Notes: generated by a model not told the origin, from the letters alone. Counted from the first letter of the stretch, positions 7,238 through 16,580 are shown. The stretch is 64,000 nt of DNA from Candidatus Gastranaerophilales bacterium (GCA_944325185.1 CALUZA010000027.1:1-64000), one strand, 5' to 3'. Program-made: numbers and translations.

Positions 7238-7996
7238 TTAATCTCCTTTTTGAATTGACTTTTTCATCCATTCTTTTGCTCTTGCTCCAAGAAAAATTTT
7301 TCCGTCTATTCTAATTCCGTATCCAAATGGGTCTTCACCTTTGTTTATTCCGTCTACATCCATACAAAAAACATTTTTAACAAAATAAAATCCGGTTTTT
7401 GTGTGTTCGAATACACAAGCATCTCTTTCTTCTGTTGTTGGAAGTTGTAAACAATATGATATATAATCAACTTTGTTGTCCCATTTAACGTAGTATGGGT
7501 TTCGTATTTCTCTAATCCATTTGTATTTGGCGCCATAAACATTATTTTCATTGTATTGGTAATAGAAAATATCATCAGCTGTTTGTATATAATTTTTTAA
7601 ATTGTTTTGTATGTCTTTACACATATTATCAAGTTTTTCATCTAAATTATTTTCGTCTGAAACATTATCGTCGGGTCCATATATTCCATCTTCATTGTCA
7701 GGATAAACAGCTTTTTTTACGGTTACGATTTCAGAAAATGTTCTTAAAAAGTAATCTTTTTTTGTTACCCATTCTCCATTAGGCATTTTTCCTAAATCAC
7801 CATTTGCATAATATTGATCAGAATTTACAAGTTCTCTTATAACAGTTCCTAAAGTATTATTTCCTTTTTTAAATTTCATTACATTCTCATCAGGAGCGCT
7901 ATGTATTGCAACAGGCAGTAATATCGCACTTAAAACTCCTATTATAACTAAAACAATCATTATTTCTGCTAATGTAAAACCATTCTTTTTAGACAT
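7238..7996 (-). CDS. Type IV prepilin-like protein 1
   Basis: The 252-residue protein begins MSKKNG|FTLAE, the prepilin peptidase site with Glu at position 5 of the mature protein, followed by a long hydrophobic helix (IMIVLVIIGVLSAILLPVA). The next 60 residues (SAPDENVMKFKKGNNTLG...) and the last 45 (FCMDVDGINKGEDPFGYGIR...) are nearly identical to the prepilin at 20518-21261, while the middle (about 90-205) differs. The DVDGxxKGED segment could bind calcium, as in some pseudopilins (inference). No clear ribosome site is seen at the start. It is co-transcribed with the 45-residue peptide and divergent from an XRE regulator. Confidence 0.9.
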   Translation of the reverse strand: MSKKNGFTLAEIMIVLVIIGVLSAILLPVAIHSAPDENVMKFKKGNNTLGTVIRELVNSDQYYANGDLGKMPNGEWVTKKDYFLRTFSEIVTVKKAVYPDNEDGIYGPDDNVSDENNLDEKLDNMCKDIQNNLKNYIQTADDIFYYQYNENNVYGAKYKWIREIRNPYYVKWDNKVDYISYCLQLPTTEERDACVFEHTKTGFYFVKNVFCMDVDGINKGEDPFGYGIRIDGKIFLGARAKEWMKKSIQKGD

Positions 7997-8042
7997 TTAA
8001 TAAGGAAACTTTCTATTTTTTCAATAAATAAAATTGATATTA

Positions 8043-8057
8043 CATCATTAAATGATG
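8043..8057. promoter_or_regulatory. Inverted repeat between prepilin 1 and the XRE gene
   Basis: CATCAT-TAA-ATGATG is a perfect 6+3+6 palindrome, 46 bases upstream of the prepilin start and 76 upstream of the XRE start. It is a plausible operator for the adjacent helix-turn-helix protein, not proven. Confidence 0.45.
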
Positions 8058-8133
8058 AAAGTCAATAAAAATTCTATATATTTTGTCCTTAAAAAACAAA
8101 ATTAAGATATTAACATAATTTTAAGGAGCTAAA

Positions 8134-8454
8134 ATGGATTCTATTAAAAAATCTTTCGGGGCAAGAATAAAAGAAATGCGCGAAAAGCGAGGGTTAAATC
8201 AGGAACAACTTGCCGAATTGCTTAATATGGAATCCAGACATTTAAGTAGAATAGAAACGGGAAAAAGCTTTACAACTCTTGAAAACATTGAAAAAATGGC
8301 TGAAATTTTTAATGTAGATATTAGTTTTTTATTTTCTTTTTCTCATAAAAAAAATAAAAATGAGCTTATAAAAGAAATCGATTTATTTCTTAAAAATGCA
8401 ACGCAAAAAGAGGTTGAACTTGTATATAAAATCGTTTTTGATATTTTTAATTGA
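8134..8454 (+). CDS. XRE-family helix-turn-helix regulator
   Basis: The 106-residue protein has a Cro/CI-type HTH (about 10-65): ARIKEMREKRGLNQEQLAEL, then LNMESRHLSRIETGKSF and TTLENIEKMAEIFNVDISFLF. The short C-terminal helix (about 75-106) may serve dimerisation. An aaggag site precedes the ATG. It is divergent from prepilin cassette 1 and could control it. dprA follows after 23 bases. A paralogue of exactly the same length lies at 44180-44500, also back to back with a prepilin-like gene. Confidence 0.92.
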   Translation: MDSIKKSFGARIKEMREKRGLNQEQLAELLNMESRHLSRIETGKSFTTLENIEKMAEIFNVDISFLFSFSHKKNKNELIKEIDLFLKNATQKEVELVYKIVFDIFN

Positions 8455-8477
8455 TTTTCTTGTGATAAACTGATTTT

Positions 8478-9611
8478 ATGGAAAAAGAAACTCAACTCAA
8501 GTTAATTGAAAATAAGAAAATGGATGAATTAAAGTATTATGTTGCATTTAGCTATTTATTTGTTCGTCCTTTGTTTAAGTCTAAGTTATTTGAGTATTTT
8601 GATTATGATATAGAAAAAGCTTATAATGCTACAAAACAAGATTTAAGAAATGTAGCACAAGAATATGACATTTCAATTCCCAGAGATTTTATTGAAAAAA
8701 GAGATGCTTTGAATATTGATGAGTGTTATTACAATGCCTTTTTAGATAAAGATGTTAAAATTTTAACTTATCACGATGAAAAATATCCTGAACTTTTAAA
8801 AGAAATTCCTGATTTTCCTCTTTCAATATATTATAAAGGCAATATTGATGAAATAAATTATGATTATAATATTGCAATTGTAGGTTCAAGACAGGCATCC
8901 GAGAGTGCAAAGCTTGCGCTAAAAAGCATATTATCTAAATTAAAAAATTCAAATATTGTTGTTGTTTCGGGTTTAGCTTATGGTATAGACAGTCAAGCCC
9001 ATCAAAGTGCATTGGATAATAATTTAAAAACCATTGCTGTTATTGGTTCCGGTTTAGATATAATATATCCTGCTCAAAATAAAAAATTATATAGAGATAT
9101 TTTGAATAATAATGGTCTTGTATTTAGTGAATATCCTTTAAAAACACGTCCCATGGCTCAAAATTTTCCTCAAAGAAATAGAATTGTAGTAGGGATGTCT
9201 AAAGGAACTCTTGTTGCGGAAGCAAAGCTTAAAAGCGGTGCAATGATTAGTGCTAATTTAACATTGGATTATAATAGAGAACTTATGTGTATCCCCGGAA
9301 ATATTTTAAATCCTAATACTTCCGGAATATATTATCTGATAAAAAATGGTGCCGGAATTATTGCCGAATCAAGTGATTTGTTAAATCAAATGGGTTGGGA
9401 TATTATATTTGAAGAAAGCAATGTTAAAAGAAATATTTTAACTGAAATTCAACAAAAAGTGATAGATGTATTATCTTTGGAGCCAAAAACATTTGATGAA
9501 ATTGTCTTTAAAATGTCTGAAGATGTTTCAAAAATTATGGTTACCTTGACAGAGCTTGAATTAAAAGGTTTAATTAAACAATCGAATAATAAATATTATA
9601 GATGCGAATAG
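8478..9611 (+). CDS. dprA: DNA-processing protein DprA
   Basis: DprA binds incoming single-stranded DNA and loads RecA during natural transformation. The 377-residue protein shows the Rossmann-like core: IVGSRQAS, VVVSGLAYGIDSQAH, TIAVIGSGLDIIYP, VFSEYPLKTRP, FPQRNRIVVGMSKGTLVAEA and SGAMISANLTLDYNRE, plus a C-terminal winged-helix-like region (about 305-377). It lies 7 bases upstream of topA, a widely conserved gene pair. Together with nearby prepilins it hints at competence, but no ComEC is in the window. No ribosome site is obvious. Confidence 0.96.
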   Translation: MEKETQLKLIENKKMDELKYYVAFSYLFVRPLFKSKLFEYFDYDIEKAYNATKQDLRNVAQEYDISIPRDFIEKRDALNIDECYYNAFLDKDVKILTYHDEKYPELLKEIPDFPLSIYYKGNIDEINYDYNIAIVGSRQASESAKLALKSILSKLKNSNIVVVSGLAYGIDSQAHQSALDNNLKTIAVIGSGLDIIYPAQNKKLYRDILNNNGLVFSEYPLKTRPMAQNFPQRNRIVVGMSKGTLVAEAKLKSGAMISANLTLDYNRELMCIPGNILNPNTSGIYYLIKNGAGIIAESSDLLNQMGWDIIFEESNVKRNILTEIQQKVIDVLSLEPKTFDEIVFKMSEDVSKIMVTLTELELKGLIKQSNNKYYRCE

Positions 9612-9618
9612 GTTATAT

Positions 9619-11892
9619 ATGGCTACAGTTAAAGAAAAAAATAAAAAAAGTGAAAAAACTCTTGTAATAGTTGAGTCACCTGCAAAATCTAAGACAATAG
9701 GTAAGATTTTAGGTAGTGATTATATAATACAAGCGTCCATGGGGCATGTTCGTGATTTAGCTTCAAAGGGGCTTGGTTTTGATATAGAAAATAATTTTAA
9801 ACCTACTTTTGAAGTTATACCGGAAAAGAAAAAAGTTATAACTGAGTTAAATAAAATAGCAAAAACTGTTGATAAAATTTATCTTGCATCCGACCCTGAT
9901 AGAGAAGGAGAAGCTATAGCTTGGCATGTTAAGGAGTGTCTTAAATTCCCTGAAGATAAGATTTTTAGAATTGTTTTTAATGAAATAACGCCGCATGCAA
10001 TTAAAGAAGCTGTCGCAAATTATCATCAAATTGATATGTTGAAAGTTGAAGCACAAAAAACAAGGCAAATTTTAGACAAGCTTGTTGGTTTTAAGATTAG
10101 CCCGATTTTGTGGGAAAAAATGAAAAATTATAAACTTTCTGCAGGACGTGTGCAATCTGTTGCGCTAAAAATGATTTGCGAAAGAGAAGATGAAATAGAA
10201 GCTTTTGTTCCTGTTGAGTATTGGACTATAGAAGCTTTGTTGAATAAATCTAGTGTGGATTTTACTGCAGAATTAGCAAGAGTTATTAAAAACGGTAAAG
10301 ATGAAAAAATTGAACTTCATAATGAAGATGAAGTTAAAGAAGTATTAAAAAAACTTGAAAAAGCTAAATATACTGTTTCAAAAATTAATACTCGCGATAC
10401 CCAAAGAAAACCTCAACCTCCTTTTATAACTTCAACTTTGCAAAGAGAGGCAAGTTCTAAATTGGGCTATGGAGTTTCAAAGACTATGCAGGTAGCTCAG
10501 AAGTTATATGAAGGAATTGATTTGGGGGATGGTTCTGTTGGACTTATAACTTATATGAGAACAGACTCTACAAGGATTTCTGATGATGCAAGAGATTTTG
10601 CAAAAGATTATATATTAAATAATTTTGGTAAGGATTATTATCCTGAAAAACCAAATGTATACGCTAAGAAAAAACAAAATACGCAAGATGCCCACGAAGC
10701 AATAAGGCCGTCATATATAGATAAGACTCCCGATAGCATTAAACAGTATTTAACAAGCGAACAGTATAAATTATATAAATTGATTTGGGACAGATTTATG
10801 GCTTCTCAAATGACAAATGCTAAAGTTAAAAATTTGACGGTTGATATAGAAGCAAATGATTACATCTTTAAAATGGGTTCTTCAAAAATAGTTTTTGATG
10901 GATTTACAAAGATATATGCAGATACAGAAGATGTTATAAGCAAAAAGTTCCCAGATTTAAAAGTTGGGGATGAATTGAATTTTAAGAAATTAAATTCTGA
11001 ACAACATTTTACTCAACCGCCTGCAAGGTATTCTGAAGCAAGTCTTGTAAAACAACTAGAGGAGTATGGAATAGGCAGACCTTCTACTTATGCTCCAATT
11101 ATTACAAAGATACAACAAAGAAATTATGTTGAAAAAACAGAAACAAAATCTCTTAAACCGACACCTTTAGGTAGAGCGGTTTGTAAACAGCTTGTTGAAC
11201 ATTTTGAAAAAATTATGGACTACAAGTTCACTGCTCAAATGGAAGCAAGTCTTGATGATATAGCTGAAGATAAAGAAAATAGTGTTGAATTTTTAAATTC
11301 TTTTTGGCAACCTTTTTCAAAGACATTGGATTCCGCTCAAAAGAATATGAAAAGAGTTGATGTTGAAACTGATAAAGTTTGCCCTAATTGCGGCAGAAAA
11401 ATGGTTGTAAAACTTTCCCGATATGGTAAACAGTTTTTAGCTTGTTCGGGTTATCCCGAATGTAAAACAGCACTTCCTATGGATGGCGACAGCAAGGTAG
11501 AAGTTCCTGCTGATGAACCTACAGATAAAAAATGTGAAAAATGCGGCGGTGATATGGTTATAAGGACAGGACCTTATGGGAAATATTACCAATGTTTAAA
11601 CGAAAAATGCAAAAAAAGATTTTCAATTGTTGAATCCTCAGGGGTTAAGTGTCCTGAGTGTGAAAAAGCAGGCAGAGATGGAGAACTTGTAAAAAGAAAA
11701 TCCCGCTATGGCTCGTTTTTCTGGGGTTGTTCTAAGTATCCCGATTGCACTTTTGCACTTTGGGCTGAACCTACAGGTGAAAAATGTCCCGATTGTGGAA
11801 GTCTTTTAGTTAAAAAATATTTAAAAAGAGGCAATAAAATTGCTTGTTCGAACAAAAATTGTAAATACTCAAGACCGATGGATGAAGAATAA
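9619..11892 (+). CDS. topA: DNA topoisomerase I
   Basis: This type IA topoisomerase relaxes negative supercoils. The 757-residue protein begins with a Toprim domain (LVIVESPAKSKTIGKIL, then SDPDREGEAIAWH). The active-site Tyr lies in GLITYMRTDSTR, followed by the QDAHEAIRP and EYGIGRPSTYA motifs. The C-terminal 190 residues hold four zinc-ribbon-like Cys clusters (CPNCGRKM, CEKCGGDM, CPECEKAG, CPDCGSLL). The family usually carries three or four such modules. It is tightly packed with dprA upstream and overlaps aroE by one base (TAATG). Confidence 0.98.
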   Translation: MATVKEKNKKSEKTLVIVESPAKSKTIGKILGSDYIIQASMGHVRDLASKGLGFDIENNFKPTFEVIPEKKKVITELNKIAKTVDKIYLASDPDREGEAIAWHVKECLKFPEDKIFRIVFNEITPHAIKEAVANYHQIDMLKVEAQKTRQILDKLVGFKISPILWEKMKNYKLSAGRVQSVALKMICEREDEIEAFVPVEYWTIEALLNKSSVDFTAELARVIKNGKDEKIELHNEDEVKEVLKKLEKAKYTVSKINTRDTQRKPQPPFITSTLQREASSKLGYGVSKTMQVAQKLYEGIDLGDGSVGLITYMRTDSTRISDDARDFAKDYILNNFGKDYYPEKPNVYAKKKQNTQDAHEAIRPSYIDKTPDSIKQYLTSEQYKLYKLIWDRFMASQMTNAKVKNLTVDIEANDYIFKMGSSKIVFDGFTKIYADTEDVISKKFPDLKVGDELNFKKLNSEQHFTQPPARYSEASLVKQLEEYGIGRPSTYAPIITKIQQRNYVEKTETKSLKPTPLGRAVCKQLVEHFEKIMDYKFTAQMEASLDDIAEDKENSVEFLNSFWQPFSKTLDSAQKNMKRVDVETDKVCPNCGRKMVVKLSRYGKQFLACSGYPECKTALPMDGDSKVEVPADEPTDKKCEKCGGDMVIRTGPYGKYYQCLNEKCKKRFSIVESSGVKCPECEKAGRDGELVKRKSRYGSFFWGCSKYPDCTFALWAEPTGEKCPDCGSLLVKKYLKRGNKIACSNKNCKYSRPMDEE

Positions 11893-12755
11893 TGACTGAA
11901 AAATTTAAATTAGCAATAATCGGATATCCCATAGGACATACTTTAAGTCCCGTATTGTACGAAGCTGCTTTTAAGGAATTGAATTTAGATTATAGTTATG
12001 AGGTATTATCAACTCCTCCAGAGGATTTAATTTCTCAAATTAAGCGTTTAAGATCAGGAAAATATTTTGGTTTTAATGTTACAATACCCCATAAAGTTCC
12101 GGTTACTCTCTTTCTTGCTAAATACGATGAATTTGTTAATTTAACAGGTTCCGTTAATGTTGTTAAAATAGAAGATGATATGTCATTATCCGGTTATAAT
12201 ACCGATGTTTACGGTTTTATGGAAGCTATACCAAAGGATATAGATTTAAACAAAAAGAAAGCTGCAATAATAGGAACAGGCGGAGCTGCAAGGGCTGTTT
12301 GCGCTGGTTTATATAAAAAAGGTGTTTCTAAAATCGATATTTATACAAGAAATGTTATTAATTCGGCTGAAACAATTTCGACTTTAAGAAGCAGATTTAG
12401 CGAGATTGAAATAAAATCTATTCAAACTTCTTTAATGGAAGGACTAGAGGATGTAGATATTCTTGTAAATACGACTCCTATGGGAATGAAGAATTTTGAT
12501 GAAGATAGTTCTCCAGTTGACGATAAAAATATCGAGAGTTTAAAAGAAGACGCTATTGTATATGATATAGTTTATAATCCTTTGCGAACAGCTCTAATTT
12601 CAAAAGCTATTAAATATAATAAAAGATATATTTGCGGCTTAGATATGCTGGTTTATCAGGCAGTTAGAGCAGTTGAAATTTGGAGCGGACAAAAACCTGA
12701 TTTTAAAACTATGAAAATGAGTGCTTTAGAGGAGTTTTTAATTGGGCAGAAATAA
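11892..12755 (+). CDS. aroE: Shikimate dehydrogenase
   Basis: The enzyme reduces 3-dehydroshikimate to shikimate with NADPH. The 287-residue protein has the substrate site GYPIGHTLSPVLYEAAF, the catalytic Lys in FNVTIPHK, the NADP-binding IGTGGAARAVCAGL, and the late motif GLDMLVYQAVRAVEIWSG. Its start overlaps the topA stop by one base, so it is probably translationally coupled. A DAHP synthase of the same pathway lies at 62717-63754. Confidence 0.97.
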   Translation: MTEKFKLAIIGYPIGHTLSPVLYEAAFKELNLDYSYEVLSTPPEDLISQIKRLRSGKYFGFNVTIPHKVPVTLFLAKYDEFVNLTGSVNVVKIEDDMSLSGYNTDVYGFMEAIPKDIDLNKKKAAIIGTGGAARAVCAGLYKKGVSKIDIYTRNVINSAETISTLRSRFSEIEIKSIQTSLMEGLEDVDILVNTTPMGMKNFDEDSSPVDDKNIESLKEDAIVYDIVYNPLRTALISKAIKYNKRYICGLDMLVYQAVRAVEIWSGQKPDFKTMKMSALEEFLIGQK

Positions 12756-12857
12756 CTTCCTTTTATTGTATGATTTTTTGCTGTGATATAGACAATATAA
12801 AATTTTTTATGTAGTATAGGATAGAAGGTATTATACTCGTGGTTTACAGAATAAAAA

Positions 12858-13520
12858 ATGATTAGTAGCAAAGAAAATAGTATATATAGAGGTTTTACTC
12901 TCGCGGAAGCTTTGATTACGCTTGTGATTATAGGTATAATTGCAGCGCTTACAATCCCCGGAATTTTAATTAATACGGAACAGCATGAGTATAAATCTGC
13001 CTTAAAAAAAGCATTATCTTCTCTAAATCAGGTAATAGAGTTAAATATAGCACTTGACGGTTACGGACCGATTGAAGCTGTTACAATGACAACACCTGAT
13101 GCAGAAGATAGTTTATATGAGTTATTTAGAAATAGAATGAATGTGATTTCGGTTTCAAAAGCTTATGATTGGGGTGGAACTTCTAATTATGCATTTTATA
13201 CCGGTGATGGTATGAGATTTGAGTTTCCAACTACACCTAAAATAACCGGCGGTACTTTTGCTACAAATAATGGTAAGTGCGCTACCCCAGGAGGCAAAAT
13301 TGAAGATGCTCTTGGAACAGAGTATAATGATCCTTGCTTAATTATAGTTGATGTAAATGGAGATAGAAAACCAAATCCCAGAAAAACAAAAGGAACTTAT
13401 AAAGTTCCTGCTGCAACTGCAAGGTCAAAAGTTCTTGATGTATTCCCAATTATAATAACGGATAAAAATGCATATCCTTATGGAGTTGTTGCACAACGTG
13501 CAATGTTCCAGCATGATTAG
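12858..13520 (+). CDS. Type IV prepilin-like protein 2
   Basis: The 220-residue protein has an unusually long leader (MISSKENSIYRG) before the cleavage motif G|FTLAEALITLVIIGIIAAL, Glu at +5 and a hydrophobic helix. The body contains DVNGDRKPN and ends in PYGVVAQRAMFQHD. It belongs to the broad prepilin-type N-terminal cleavage/methylation family but not to the near-duplicated subtype at 7.2 and 20.5 kb: it lacks their C-terminal motif and has no small peptide gene after it. An in-frame TAA six bases upstream fixes the ATG at 12858 as the earliest start. No strong ribosome site is seen. It is convergent with nrdG across a terminator. Confidence 0.9.
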   Translation: MISSKENSIYRGFTLAEALITLVIIGIIAALTIPGILINTEQHEYKSALKKALSSLNQVIELNIALDGYGPIEAVTMTTPDAEDSLYELFRNRMNVISVSKAYDWGGTSNYAFYTGDGMRFEFPTTPKITGGTFATNNGKCATPGGKIEDALGTEYNDPCLIIVDVNGDRKPNPRKTKGTYKVPAATARSKVLDVFPIIITDKNAYPYGVVAQRAMFQHD

Positions 13521-13550
13521 TTTTGTTATTTAATTATTTAGTTTTATATA

Positions 13551-13586
13551 AAATTGAAATCCTGAATTTTTTCAGGATTTCAATTT
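13551..13586. terminator. Bidirectional terminator between prepilin 2 and nrdG
   Basis: A perfect 16-base stem (13551-13566 with 13571-13586) around a TTTT loop has T-rich sequence on both strands, serving the two convergent genes. Confidence 0.92.
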
Positions 13587-13618
13587 TATTACATATTACA
13601 CCTTAATAAAATAATTAC

Positions 13619-14113
13619 TTATTGTTCGCAAAAAATAACGACTTTATCTTCTTTTAGGCTCTTTTGTACATCGATTATTCTTTGGTTTGAGCTTCCTACC
13701 CATTTTAGATTGTTATCATTTAATTCTTTTACAAATTCACCATCAACTAATACATCTATATTAGTTAAATCTATTGCTTTTTTAACTTCTTCCCATAAAA
13801 AACCAGTATAGAGCCAAACAGTTTTATTTTTAAGTTCTGTTTTAACCTTTTTAGCCAGCCTTAAGACAGTTTCCCTGTTGAAAGGATGTAAAGGATCACC
13901 ACCAGAGAATGTAATTCCTGATATATGGTCTTGAGAAAGCGCCTCAAAAAGTTCATCTTCTGCTGCTTTGTCAAACTCTATTCCGCCTGAAGCATCCCAA
14001 GTTTGAGGGTTTTGACATCCGTTACAACAATGAGTACAGCCTGCTGTCCAAAGAACAACTCTTAATCCGTCGCCATTTAACATATCGTCTTTAGTAATAT
14101 TGTGATAGTTCAT
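13619..14113 (-). CDS. nrdG: Anaerobic ribonucleotide reductase activating protein
   Basis: NrdG is the radical-SAM enzyme that installs the glycyl radical on NrdD. The 164-residue protein carries the cluster motif C26-x3-C30-x2-C33 (CTHCCNGC), the SAM-binding ITFSGGDPLHP and VDGEFV near the C-terminus, typical of the family. An aaggga site precedes the ATG. It is downstream of nrdD in the same direction, but a strong hairpin separates them, so its level may depend on read-through or its own promoter. Confidence 0.97.
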   Translation of the reverse strand: MNYHNITKDDMLNGDGLRVVLWTAGCTHCCNGCQNPQTWDASGGIEFDKAAEDELFEALSQDHISGITFSGGDPLHPFNRETVLRLAKKVKTELKNKTVWLYTGFLWEEVKKAIDLTNIDVLVDGEFVKELNDNNLKWVGSSNQRIIDVQKSLKEDKVVIFCEQ

Positions 14114-14134
14114 TTTGTTCCCTTTTTATCATGT

Positions 14135-14169
14135 AAAAAACCGCCTTTTATTTAGAAAGGCGGTTTTTT
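14135..14169 (-). terminator. Hairpin between nrdD and nrdG
   Basis: An A-rich, GC-core stem (aaaaaaccgccttt with aaaggcggtttttt) around a seven-base loop starts a few bases after the nrdD stop and ends 21 bases before the nrdG start. On the minus strand it ends in a T run, fitting an intrinsic terminator or an attenuator. Confidence 0.88.
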
Positions 14170-14173
14170 TATT

Positions 14174-16420
14174 TTACATACTTACTCTGTCTTTTATTTC
14201 TTCCATTTTATGATCCGCCAATCTTGAATCACCTTTGACTCTTGAATATGCAAGGTATCCGTTCATTCTGTCAATTTTGGTTAAGTTTTTAGAACCACAG
14301 ACAGGACAAACATCCATGTTTAATTCTTGGTGTCCGCAATCATCGCAATATGAAAGAGATAAATTTACACCTTCATAAAAACCTTTTTTCATAGCACGTT
14401 TTAACAATGTTTCGACTGCTTTTGTATTATATGAAATAGGATATTTTACATATTGGATTTTACCGCCATTCATCAAATCCCAAAATCTTCCTTCAAGATC
14501 TTGTTTTTCAATAGGACTGATTTGTTCTGAAACATGACAGTGGAAAGAGTTTGAAACATAAGGTTTATCTGAAACACTTTCAACAATGCCATATTTTTTT
14601 CTGAATTGTTTTACTTGAAGTCCGCAAAGATTTTCTGCAGGAGTTCCGTAAAGTGCATATAACCAGCCGTCTTCTTTTTTAAATTCTGCTACTTTTTTGT
14701 TTATGTATTCCATAACCTCAATAGCAAACTCGCCGTCTTCGACAAGTGATTTACCGTTATGTAGTTCTTGGAGTTCGTTTAGAGCCGTAATTCCGAAAGA
14801 AGCTGTTGCAGATTTTAATAAAGGCTTGATTTTTTCATTAAATTTTAAATGTCCGCCATAAAATCCGCCTTCACAATATGCCAAAGGATTAACTGAAGCT
14901 CTCATTTCACCAAGGTATTCATACGTTCTTATGTGGATTTTTCTGATTAAATTCATATAATAATCAAGAACTTCATAGAAATCTTTGCTTTCTTGTTTTG
15001 CTTTTGCATAAATCATAGGTAAGTGTAGTGAAATTGCACCTATGTTAAATCTTCCGACAAAAATAGGCTTGTCGTTTTCATCAGCCGGCTCCATACCGCC
15101 TCTTTCATACCAAGGTGATAAAAATGCACGACATCCCATAGGCGAAACGACTCTTCCGTATTTTTTATACATAGAAGCAACATAACCGTCTCCTGAAAGG
15201 CTTAACCAATCGGGATACATTGTTTTTTTAGAACATTCAACGCCTGCATGGAATAATTTTTCAAGTGGTTTTCCTTCGCCGTGAAGTTCTTCATCGTATA
15301 GAAATACAATCTTCGGGAATAATACAGGTTTTTTGCATTCTTTTTTGCCTTGTCCGCCTTGACGTGTTTTAAGGCAAGCAAGAGTTGCCATTACTTCAAA
15401 CTCTCCTTGTCCAAGACCTGTTGTAACAGTAATAAAAGGATAATCTCCACGAGATGAAGCAACTGTATTAAATTTATATTCCCAACCTTGAAAGCCTTGT
15501 TCAAAATCTGCTTGAACGTCTTTCATTGCTTCTTCGCGAGCTTTTTCGAATGAAAGCCCCATGCAAATATATCTGTCATATTGTCTTTCGTAAGTTTTTT
15601 GAGCGTATGGAGCAAGGATTTTGTCTACTTCCGGAACTGTAAAACCGCCGTATTGTTGGCTTGCAGCAGCCATGACAATGTCACCTATAACATCAAACGC
15701 AACATCAAGGCTTTTTGGTTCATTGTACCAAATGTTGCCCATTTCAAAACCGTCTTTTAAAACAGCTGCAACGTCAAATAAGCAACAATTCATGGTATCT
15801 CTGCGAGCAGACATATCGTGAATGTAGATATAGCCTTCTTTTATGGCTTGTTTGTCTTCAACTGTTAAAAAGAACTTTTTGTACAATTCTTTATTTAATT
15901 CATTGAAAATTAATGAACGTTTTGTAGAAACAAGTGTGGAATCTGCGTTAGCGTTTTCCTTGTCACCGATATACATGATTCTTTGTGATTCTTGATAAAC
16001 TTTATCAAGCATGTGTACAAAATCTGTTTTATAGTTTCTGTAGTTTCTGTAGCTTTCAGCTACTTTTGGGCTCAGTGCTTGGAGTGCACTTTCCACGATA
16101 TTGTGCATTTGAGATATTTCAACATTGTCGCAATCCATATCGGTTACGCTTTTATTGACGTATGCACAAATATCTTTAATTTCTTTTTCGCTAAAAGTTA
16201 CAAGCATTCTTGTTGCTGATTTTTTAATTGCATCAACAACTTTTTCAATGTTGTATTTTTCTTTTGTACCATCTTTTTTAATTATACAAATATTATTTAA
16301 ATTTCTTCTTGTGAAATTAATTATATTAACGGAATTTTCACTATGTTTAATTGCATCAGTCACAACTTGGTGTGATGTTTGTGTGGTTGTTGCATTGATA
16401 TCGTTTGAAATCTTTTGCAT
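14174..16420 (-). CDS. nrdD: Anaerobic (class III) ribonucleoside-triphosphate reductase
   Basis: NrdD makes deoxynucleotides without oxygen using a glycyl radical. The 748-residue protein has an N-terminal ATP-cone (about 50-140, CIIKKDGTKEKYNIEKVVDAI), the catalytic barrel, a C-terminal zinc site (C692, C695, C705, C708) and the glycyl-radical motif RMNGY with Gly721. It is slightly longer than typical because of an N-terminal extension of about 45 residues before the ATP-cone. A strong ttaggagg site lies before the ATG. Its activase nrdG follows downstream. Confidence 0.98.
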   Translation of the reverse strand: MQKISNDINATTTQTSHQVVTDAIKHSENSVNIINFTRRNLNNICIIKKDGTKEKYNIEKVVDAIKKSATRMLVTFSEKEIKDICAYVNKSVTDMDCDNVEISQMHNIVESALQALSPKVAESYRNYRNYKTDFVHMLDKVYQESQRIMYIGDKENANADSTLVSTKRSLIFNELNKELYKKFFLTVEDKQAIKEGYIYIHDMSARRDTMNCCLFDVAAVLKDGFEMGNIWYNEPKSLDVAFDVIGDIVMAAASQQYGGFTVPEVDKILAPYAQKTYERQYDRYICMGLSFEKAREEAMKDVQADFEQGFQGWEYKFNTVASSRGDYPFITVTTGLGQGEFEVMATLACLKTRQGGQGKKECKKPVLFPKIVFLYDEELHGEGKPLEKLFHAGVECSKKTMYPDWLSLSGDGYVASMYKKYGRVVSPMGCRAFLSPWYERGGMEPADENDKPIFVGRFNIGAISLHLPMIYAKAKQESKDFYEVLDYYMNLIRKIHIRTYEYLGEMRASVNPLAYCEGGFYGGHLKFNEKIKPLLKSATASFGITALNELQELHNGKSLVEDGEFAIEVMEYINKKVAEFKKEDGWLYALYGTPAENLCGLQVKQFRKKYGIVESVSDKPYVSNSFHCHVSEQISPIEKQDLEGRFWDLMNGGKIQYVKYPISYNTKAVETLLKRAMKKGFYEGVNLSLSYCDDCGHQELNMDVCPVCGSKNLTKIDRMNGYLAYSRVKGDSRLADHKMEEIKDRVSM

Positions 16421-16580
16421 TAATTCCTCCTAATTGCATTAAAAATGCTTCCCGTATTTTGCTTAATTCTTTTCGGTAAAAAACTGCTTCGGTTTTTTAT
16501 CTATTTATATTATTCTACTACAAATTAATTGGCATGAGTACCATTTATTTTGTTGATATATTGTTTATTTTTTAAAAGAT

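Noticed and set aside
16125-16433. 102-codon plus-strand frame opposite nrdD
   Set aside because: It covers the well-supported ATP-cone of NrdD, its hydrophobic product mirrors the complementary strand, and no ribosome site or promoter fits.
16434-16560. Riboswitch, NrdR box or other leader element upstream of nrdD
   Set aside because: I found no pair of ACAC..GTGT-like NrdR boxes and no structured element beyond a weak A/T hairpin; only a good ribosome site is clear.
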